Shown piece after piece: positions 26,162 to 32,666 of a stretch of 32,666 bases of DNA. The position numbers and the translations under genes were made by a program. Under the pieces are notes generated by a model. That model saw nothing but the letters and a program-made list of their open reading frames with translations, made no database searches and was not told the DNA's origin. Each line of letters starts with the position of its first letter. Position 1 is the first letter of the stretch. Source of the stretch: Myxococcales bacterium (GTDB lineage: Bacteria > Myxococcota_A > Polyangia > Polyangiales > Polyangiaceae); contig PLIR01000136.1 of NCBI GenBank assembly GCA_003139415.1, forward strand, positions 1 through 32,666. Direction: 5' to 3'.

Positions 26162-27397
26162 ATGCAGCGTGCAAGCAAGGTCGAAGGCACCAGCGCCAAG
26201 CAGGTCGCGGAGGCGCTGCTCGGTGTCGCGCTCCTGGGCTGCGCTGCCTGTTCGAGCTCGGGTAGCAACGCCTCCACGGGCGCCGACGCGAGCTGCGCGT
26301 CGAGCGGTGACTACGCGCCGGATGGCTCCTTCGATCCGATCTACGCCTGCAGTCCGCCCCTGGTGAACGCCCCCGAGTGGACGGTCGAGAGCGCCGGCTT
26401 TCATGATGCGTGGTCGCTGATGAACGTGAACGCGCTCGACAACGTGTACGAGCCGAACGCCCTGGTGGACCACACCCCGTATCTCCCTGCTCCCTCGATG
26501 GGGACGGGGCCGGTGAAGAGCGGTATCGAGATCCTGCACAGGTTGATCCCGAACCTCGATTGCGTTCTCGACGACGGCGTGCGCGACGTGGTGAGCGTCC
26601 GGGATGATGGGGGCCTCTTGGTCACGAAGGCGGTCCTTTACAACGTGACGGGCACCTACCAGGGGGCGCCGATCAACTGGCACGGCCTGTCGTTCACGCA
26701 CACGCAGCTCGCCGACGCGGGCGACCCAAACATCCTCGTCGCCGAAGAGGTGAGCTACGACGACAACCTCTCGTTCGTAACTCAGCTCCCGGGCTGGTGT
26801 GCTCTCGGCACGGCCGACGCGGGCGATACGGTTCCCCCCGGCGTCTGGGTGCCCACCGACGGGGGCGAGCAGCACTACCTGCGTGGCGTCATCGACACGA
26901 CGCCGGCGGCCGAGGGGGGCACCGACGCCGAGGACTTCAAGGCCACCGCCCAGAGCGTGCTCGAAGCCGCGTACGGCGGCGCGGTGACTCGGCTGAGCGA
27001 GCTCTATACGAGCGACTGCGTCATCGACAACAGTGTGTTTCCGGAGATCGATGGGCTCGCGGCCTGGGAGCAATACCTGACCGACGTTCGCACCGCATTC
27101 CCAGACCTTCGGCTGACACTCGACGAGGTGGCCTACCAGGCTGGAGGCGCGAAGGCCGCCTTCCACTACACGTTGACGGGCACCAACACGGCCACCTCTT
27201 CGGTCTTCAACTTCCCGCCCACGGGCAAGCAGGTGACCTGGCGCGGCGTGTCGATGCTGTATCTCCAGGACGGCAAGATCCAGAAGCAGATCCGGATCGA
27301 GGACAACCTGGGCCTTTACTACGAGCTCGGTCAGGTCTATGTCAGCGGCGCCGCCGGACAGATGATCTTCCCCCTGCTGAAAGCGGTTGGACAATGA
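26162..27397 (+). CDS. Lipoprotein with two tandem SnoaL/NTF2-like domains
   Basis: LLGVALLGCAACSSSG lipobox; two similar halves (WSLMNVNALDNVYEPNALVDHTP... and LSELYTSDCVIDNSVFPEIDGLAAWEQYLTDVRTAFPDLRLTLDEV...); SD GGAGG upstream. Confidence 0.8.
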   Translation: MQRASKVEGTSAKQVAEALLGVALLGCAACSSSGSNASTGADASCASSGDYAPDGSFDPIYACSPPLVNAPEWTVESAGFHDAWSLMNVNALDNVYEPNALVDHTPYLPAPSMGTGPVKSGIEILHRLIPNLDCVLDDGVRDVVSVRDDGGLLVTKAVLYNVTGTYQGAPINWHGLSFTHTQLADAGDPNILVAEEVSYDDNLSFVTQLPGWCALGTADAGDTVPPGVWVPTDGGEQHYLRGVIDTTPAAEGGTDAEDFKATAQSVLEAAYGGAVTRLSELYTSDCVIDNSVFPEIDGLAAWEQYLTDVRTAFPDLRLTLDEVAYQAGGAKAAFHYTLTGTNTATSSVFNFPPTGKQVTWRGVSMLYLQDGKIQKQIRIEDNLGLYYELGQVYVSGAAGQMIFPLLKAVGQ

Positions 27398-28932
27398 GCC
27401 GATCGGTCGCGTCGCTCGCTGCGACCGTCCTCTGTTTCGCAACGAGCGCGGCATGCAGTTCGGGGAGCGGGGGCGTCGTCGCGAGCGCCGACGCGGGGAC
27501 GGCCACTGCTCTCGTCTGCGCTCCCAACCGCCCGGCCACCGCTTATGCGGCGCAGCCGACGGCCAGCATGGCGACGACGTCGCCCGGGGGTACCGCACCG
27601 TATCCGTGCTTGTCGCTGACGGGCTTCGGGACCTCGGAGAGCTCGCTCGGCATCACGACCGACGGGACGCTCTTCGTCGCTCCCGCGTACACGGACGCGG
27701 GCAATGGGGTGGCGCGATCCACCGACGAAGGCGCGACGTGGCAGGCCCTGATCCCGACGGCCGACGGGGGAGGCGTGCACGGCCGGGTGCAGCCGTTCTT
27801 CTATCTCGACCCGTCGACGAATCGGATGTTCTTCGCCACCAGCCACACGGGCGGCGGCTTCGATCTCTCCTGGAGTGCCGACCTCGGCGCGACCTGGAAC
27901 TACGAGCTCATCTCCACCGACGCGCAGGACTGGATCAAGATCTTCGCGGGCCCCGCGGCCACGACGGCGCCCAGCGGCTATACGAACGTGCTCTACACCT
28001 CGGCGCCCAGCCCCATCTCCACGCCTTCGGGCGGCATCACGGCGCCGCCCAACCACCAGACGATCTACAAGTCGCTCGACGGCGGCGCGACGTGGCAATC
28101 CGTGGGCGGCACGAGCCTGACGCTCAATCCCAGCGCCGAGGTGACCGCGGGTCTCGCGAGCGCGTCGATCTGTCCCTCGAGCGAGTGGGTCATCTTCGGT
28201 GACGGGGTCGTCGGCAGCGACGGCACGGTCTACATCGGTTACCGGATGTGCACCGAGCTGGCGGTCGCCATCAGCAAGGACGAGGGGACGACGTGGACAT
28301 CCGTCGTCGTGCCTGGCTCCGTGCTGCCGACATTCGCGAGCCCCTTGTCGCCGCTCGGCACTCAGAACCTTCTCGCGAGCGAACCGATCGCGGTGGACTC
28401 GAGCGGAAACCTTTACGCCGTGTGGAACGACGCGAACGGCCTCGTTCACCTATCGGTGTCGACGGATCACGGGTCCACGTGGAGCAGCGCGGGGACGGGA
28501 GGAGCCGCCGTCGCCTCGGCCCCCGGTGTCGTGAAGACGGTCCTCAGCGCCGTGGGCGTGAAGGCGCCCGGCACCATCAGCATCGCCTACTTCGGCAGCA
28601 CCGACGGCAAGACCTTCAGCGGCTACGTCGCCGAGTCCACGAACGCGCTCGCTGCGACGCCTGTTTTCTGGTCCACCACCGTCAACGACCCTTCGGAGCC
28701 GTTCTTCGCCGACGGCTTCGACAACGACTACAAGGGGTCGTTGACCGGCGGGGATCTCGATGAGTTCGTCCAGGTCAAGTACGCGCCGAGCGGCGACGTG
28801 TGGGTCTCCTTCCTCAAGGAGATGTGCCCCGCGCTCCAGACGAGCGATTGCTCCTGGGACTACGCGGGCCACGCCAACTCGGTCTTCCAGGGTGCCGTCG
28901 GGCGTCTCGTGCACCCCGGAGGGGCCGAGTAG
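27394..28932 (+). CDS. Sialidase/BNR-type beta-propeller lipoprotein
   Basis: Five Asp-box motifs: STDEGATW, SADLGATW, SLDGGATW, SKDEGTTW, STDHGSTW; lipoprotein signal; ATGA overlap with upstream gene. Confidence 0.88.
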   Translation: MSRSVASLAATVLCFATSAACSSGSGGVVASADAGTATALVCAPNRPATAYAAQPTASMATTSPGGTAPYPCLSLTGFGTSESSLGITTDGTLFVAPAYTDAGNGVARSTDEGATWQALIPTADGGGVHGRVQPFFYLDPSTNRMFFATSHTGGGFDLSWSADLGATWNYELISTDAQDWIKIFAGPAATTAPSGYTNVLYTSAPSPISTPSGGITAPPNHQTIYKSLDGGATWQSVGGTSLTLNPSAEVTAGLASASICPSSEWVIFGDGVVGSDGTVYIGYRMCTELAVAISKDEGTTWTSVVVPGSVLPTFASPLSPLGTQNLLASEPIAVDSSGNLYAVWNDANGLVHLSVSTDHGSTWSSAGTGGAAVASAPGVVKTVLSAVGVKAPGTISIAYFGSTDGKTFSGYVAESTNALAATPVFWSTTVNDPSEPFFADGFDNDYKGSLTGGDLDEFVQVKYAPSGDVWVSFLKEMCPALQTSDCSWDYAGHANSVFQGAVGRLVHPGGAE

Positions 28933-29137
28933 GGGCGGCGGCGGATCTGGCGCGCGTATCCTCCTCGCCGGCACATGGCACGGCGGGCGTGTAGGATGAC
29001 CGGATGGCACACCTCGGCACGCCGCGACTATGGGGCAAGTGACGAGAATCATGAGAATTGGCTGGTTGGCAGGAGGGGTGCACTCTCTCGCTCCCGGCCA
29101 GCGCGCGAAGTCCGTCGTTGCGGCCAAGGAGCTTCCT

Positions 29138-30253
29138 ATGATTTCGACCCGATCCCTTCGCGCCTCCGCGCGCGTCTCTTCCCGCATTGCCCTCGCGGGG
29201 CTCACCGCGCTGGGGGTGCTCGGTGTGTCGAGCGGGGCCCGCGCCCAGAGCACGACCACCTGTACGCAAGACAGCGACTGCGCCCACGGCTTCACGTGCC
29301 AGACGGTGGGCGGCACCGCGTGCCCTGGCAACACGTGCGCAGCGGGGTCGACCTGCACGCAGCCCGTCTGCGATCCCGTGGTGATCAAGGATTGCGAGCC
29401 GGGACCTTGCACCGCCAACTCGGATTGCGCGAGCGGGATGGTCTGTTACACCGACTCGGCGGTTAGCTGTCCCGTCGGAGTCGCCATCAGCAAGCCGGCC
29501 TGCGCTCCCGACATGGATTGCGGCGTACCGGCGGAGACCGCCGACGCGGGCGCGTGCAGCACCTTTACGTCCAGTTCGTGCGTGCCCACGTACGACCTGC
29601 CCTGCAAGGTCGCGTCGGACTGCGGATCCGGTTTCACCTGCGTCCCCGATACATCGACGGAATGTTCGGGCGGGGGTTCCGCTGGATCGGCGTCGGGCAG
29701 CACGGAGGGATCCTCCGCGGCGTCCCCGCCCAGCACGGGGACCACGCTGCCCCTCGACGCGTCCAGCCCGAGTTGCACCACGACGACGCTCTCGACGTCG
29801 TCCTGCCAGATCATCGCCATGACTTGCACCACCGACAGCGACTGCCCCTCCACGTGGACCTGCATGTCGAGTGGCAGCGTCTCGAACGACCTCGCATGCG
29901 CCGAGCCGACCGTCATCGGGGCCGACGGTGCCGTGCCCACGTACACATGCGATGCCGGCGCGACGACGACCTCGTCGCAATGCGTTCCGCCGTACTACGC
30001 CGTCAGCGGGGGCAGCCTCAACGCGAGCTCCACCGGCGCGACTTCAGGGGGCTCCGGCAGCGTGCCCGCGACGTCCGCCGCCGCGAATGGCGATGCGAGC
30101 GCGACGGTGTCGGCAACGGGCGGCGCGTCTTCTTCCGGGTCTTCCGGAGGCTGTCAGGTCGGGATGGGCCCTGGCGCGGGCAGCGCCGGAGGCTTCTCGT
30201 TCTTCGCGCTGCTCGGCCTCATCGGGCTCGCGCGCCGTCGCAGCCACAGCTAG
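29138..30253 (+). CDS. Secreted Cys-rich repeat protein with MYXO-CTERM-like sorting tail
   Basis: Signal peptide; four CxxxSDCxxxxxC repeats; Ser/Gly/Thr-rich linker; C-terminal GGCQVGMGPGAGSAGGFSFFALLGLIGLARRRSHS; AAGGAG upstream of ATG 29138. Confidence 0.88.
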   Translation: MISTRSLRASARVSSRIALAGLTALGVLGVSSGARAQSTTTCTQDSDCAHGFTCQTVGGTACPGNTCAAGSTCTQPVCDPVVIKDCEPGPCTANSDCASGMVCYTDSAVSCPVGVAISKPACAPDMDCGVPAETADAGACSTFTSSSCVPTYDLPCKVASDCGSGFTCVPDTSTECSGGGSAGSASGSTEGSSAASPPSTGTTLPLDASSPSCTTTTLSTSSCQIIAMTCTTDSDCPSTWTCMSSGSVSNDLACAEPTVIGADGAVPTYTCDAGATTTSSQCVPPYYAVSGGSLNASSTGATSGGSGSVPATSAAANGDASATVSATGGASSSGSSGGCQVGMGPGAGSAGGFSFFALLGLIGLARRRSHS

Positions 30254-30269
30254 ATCCAGAGGTGAACCG

Positions 30270-30881
30270 ATGAAATTGTACTTCTCTCCTGGCGCATGCG
30301 CACTTCACCCGCAGATCGCACTTCGCGAAGCGGGCCTCGCTTTCGACCTGGTCCGGGTCGACCTGCGAGCACACAAGGTCGCCCCCGACGGCCAAGACTA
30401 CTACGCGATAAGCCCGAAGGGGTACGTCCCGCTCCTCGAGCTCGATGACGGGACGCGGATCGCCGAGGGCGCCGTCATCGATCAGTACATCGCGGACCGC
30501 AATCCGTCGGCCAAGTTGCTCCCGCCACCCGGCACGATGGAGCGCATTCGCGTGCAGGAGTGGCTGCACTTCATCGGCACGGAGATCCACAAGCAGTTCG
30601 CCCCGCTCTTCCACCCGCAGCTGCCCGCTGCCGACCGCGAGGCGCAGACGAAAAAGATCGCCGGTCGCTTCGACTTCACCACGAAGGAGCTCGGCGACAA
30701 GGCGTACCTCATGGGCGATACGTTCACCGTCGCGGACGCATACCTCTTCAACATGCTGCGCTGGACCGAGCACACCGGCATCGACCTGGCGCGCTGGCCG
30801 GTGCTGAAGGCGTACTTCGACCGAGTCTCGGCGCGCCCGGCCGTGAAGGCCGCTGTCGAGGCCGAACGCGCGCGAGCGTGA
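30270..30881 (+). CDS. Glutathione S-transferase family protein
   Basis: MKLYFSPGACALHPQIALREAGLAFDLVRVDL..., ISPKGYVPLLELDDG, YLMGDTFTVADAYLFNMLRW. Confidence 0.95.
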   Translation: MKLYFSPGACALHPQIALREAGLAFDLVRVDLRAHKVAPDGQDYYAISPKGYVPLLELDDGTRIAEGAVIDQYIADRNPSAKLLPPPGTMERIRVQEWLHFIGTEIHKQFAPLFHPQLPAADREAQTKKIAGRFDFTTKELGDKAYLMGDTFTVADAYLFNMLRWTEHTGIDLARWPVLKAYFDRVSARPAVKAAVEAERARA

Positions 30882-31061
30882 GGCCCGCGGGCGCCCGGCT
30901 CGAAGCATCGGGCGCAACGCAAGAACCGCAGCGGCAGTTCCGGGTCCAGCTCGGGCAGCAGTTCGGGGAGCGGCTCCGGCTCCTCTTCGTCGGGATCGGG
31001 GTCGGGCGGCGGAGGCTCGAGCAGCGGCACCCCCATGGCTCGGCGTTGAAACACCCTGGGA

Positions 31062-32372
31062 CTAAAGGTCCGACTTCTCGGCGGCTGCGGGGCCGTCGGG
31101 CTTCGCGGACGGCGGCGGCCGCGAATCGCGGAAGTCGCGGAGCGGTACGGCCCGAGGCAGAAGCCCGCCCCCATGCTTCCGGCGGAAAAGGCGTTGTGCC
31201 GGGTAGATGCTGCGGTGCCCCGAGAGCAAATAGGCGACGACGCAGACGATGAGAACGTGAGGGAGCATCGGCGCCCCGAGGAGCTCGACGGCCATGATCG
31301 AGAGCGCGACCGGGGTGTTCGAAGCCGCCCCGAAGACTGCCGCCAAGCCAAGACCCGCGCCGAGAGCGATGGGCAGCCCGAGCAGGCGCGCGAGGACGTT
31401 CCCGAGTGTGGCGCCGACGAAGAAAAGCGGCGTCACTTCGCCTCCGAGAAAGCCGCTGGCCAGTGTGACCGACGTGAAGACGAGCTTCGCCGCAAAGGCG
31501 TAGGGCGGAAGGTGAGGATCGCTGAATGCTCGTAGAATCATCGGCACGCCGAGACCGAGATAGTCGCTCGTCCCGATCGCCTTCCACATGGCAACCACCA
31601 CCAAGCCGCCGAGCGCCATGCGTAGCGGGAGCCTCGGTACGCGGGCTTCGAGGGTGCGCTTGAGTCCGTGCGTCAACTCGACGAAGGCCATCGTCGCGAG
31701 TGCCATGCCCAGGCCGACCACGGCCAGCTTTGCCGAGATCAGCGGCGTGAACTCTACGTGATCGACCTGAGGATAGGACGTGTGGACGACACCGAGGTGG
31801 CGCGTCACGTAGTCGCCGACGATCGAGGCAATGAGCGCAGGAGCAAATGCGTCGTACTCGATGCGCCCGACGGACACCACCTCGAGGCCGAACAGAGCGC
31901 CCGCGACCGGTGTCCCGAAGACCGAACCAAAGCCCCCCGCCACACCCGCGGCGAGCAGGCGCGGGCGCAATTCTTTGGTGACGCGTAGCCGATGCGCAAT
32001 AAAGTCTGCGAGGCTGGCGCCCATCTGCACCGCCGTCCCCTCGCGACCCGCGCTCCCGCCGAAGACGTGCGTGAGGACCGTTCCGATGAGCACCATGGGC
32101 GCCATCCGGACCGGAATCTGCGCATCGTTCTCGTGGATCGTGTCGATGACCAGGTTGTTGCCGCCCTTGATCGGCTTGCCCCATCTGTCGTAGAGGAGCC
32201 CGATCACGAGGCCGGCGACCGGCAAAAAGTAGACGATGATCTCGTGCGTCTCCCGGAAGCGCGTCGCACGCTCCAGGAGCAGCAGGAAGGTCGCCGAGGA
32301 GACGCCGCAGGCGATACCGACGGCAGCACCCAACCAGGTCCACTGGAAAAGCGATGCGGCGCGGTCCCTCAC
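31062..32372 (-). CDS. CLC-type anion transporter, probably CLC-F fluoride/proton antiporter
   Basis: GREGTAVQMG gating-Glu motif; WGKPIKGGNNLVIDTIHEND at the selectivity-loop position; riboswitch-like leader. GTG start. Confidence 0.88.
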   Translation of the reverse strand: MRDRAASLFQWTWLGAAVGIACGVSSATFLLLLERATRFRETHEIIVYFLPVAGLVIGLLYDRWGKPIKGGNNLVIDTIHENDAQIPVRMAPMVLIGTVLTHVFGGSAGREGTAVQMGASLADFIAHRLRVTKELRPRLLAAGVAGGFGSVFGTPVAGALFGLEVVSVGRIEYDAFAPALIASIVGDYVTRHLGVVHTSYPQVDHVEFTPLISAKLAVVGLGMALATMAFVELTHGLKRTLEARVPRLPLRMALGGLVVVAMWKAIGTSDYLGLGVPMILRAFSDPHLPPYAFAAKLVFTSVTLASGFLGGEVTPLFFVGATLGNVLARLLGLPIALGAGLGLAAVFGAASNTPVALSIMAVELLGAPMLPHVLIVCVVAYLLSGHRSIYPAQRLFRRKHGGGLLPRAVPLRDFRDSRPPPSAKPDGPAAAEKSDL

Positions 32373-32450
32373 GACCGACGCGCCTTCTCGAATGCAGTGC
32401 TCACGAAGCGTCCCTCCTCGTCGAACTCGACACCGGAGGGGCTCGGAGCG

Positions 32451-32484
32451 CTCCTACGGTGCCCTCATGGCGCAGCCGTAGGAG
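32451..32484 (-). promoter_or_regulatory. Expression-platform hairpin downstream of riboswitch aptamer
   Basis: CTCCTACGG-CTGCGCCATGAGGGCA-CCGTAGGAG: 9-bp stem sharing ACTCCTAC with the aptamer; no U-tract follows. Confidence 0.6.
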
Positions 32485-32534
32485 TCATTGTCCGCCGAGC
32501 AGTCTCGGCGGCGGTTTCGGCGGACTCCACCGCC
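32478..32534 (-). promoter_or_regulatory. Fluoride (crcB-type) riboswitch aptamer candidate
   Basis: Minus strand GGCGGTGGAGTCCGCCGAAACCGCCGCCGAGACTGCTCGGCGGACAATGACTCCTAC: pseudoknot GGCGG/CCGCC, P1 GGAGT/ACTCC, P3 hairpin, conserved AATGACTCCTAC. Confidence 0.8.
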
Positions 32535-32666
32535 ACCAGCGACGGTCGCATCGAACGAGTCTCGTGTCAACCGGACGAGGAAAGGGGCGCGATTTCGGTG
32601 GCGCGATCTCAGCGGGCGCGATTCAGTGGCCCAGCGCCCACGGATAGCCGCCATGGGCCGATCGCA

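Noticed and set aside
1-32666. CRISPR arrays, transposases, tRNA or rRNA genes
   Set aside because: No regularly spaced direct repeats, transposase-like ORFs or RNA-gene signatures found by eye.

Overview
This is a GC-rich, densely coding window of Myxococcota type; the best support is a MYXO-CTERM-like tail on the protein at 29138-30253. I call about 32 genes from the ORF track, reading frames, motifs and start/stop overlaps. There are no rRNA, tRNA, CRISPR or transposon features. Main content: (1) a sensory cassette at 328-4254 (+) of OM beta-barrel, small PstS-like periplasmic protein, PAS histidine kinase and response regulator. (2) A larger minus-strand operon (14988 down to 7107) with a second barrel + PstS-like pair, here coupled to a transmembrane CheA-like kinase (HAMP-PAS-Hpt-CheA-type ATPase, no CheW-like domain). 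It also carries CheY, CheX, a fused protein whose receiver and CheX-like domains have both lost key catalytic residues, and a SCO/c-type-heme fusion. This barrel/PBP/kinase architecture with interchangeable outputs is my best candidate for an undescribed system. (3) A RaiA/HPF + host-attachment (eRF1-like) gene pair. (4) An envelope redox and flotillin block: VKOR-DsbA, a six-Cys OmpA-like protein, a TlpA-like lipoprotein, an NfeD-like protein and two tandem SPFH/flotillins. (5) A BVMO-TetR-SDR operon with an inverted-repeat operator over a strong promoter. (6) Lipoproteins (tandem SnoaL-like; five Asp-box beta-propeller) and a Cys-rich MYXO-CTERM protein. (7) A fluoride-riboswitch-like leader (32478-32534, minus) in front of a CLC antiporter with CLC-F-like motifs. 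All homology calls are by eye; no searches were run.
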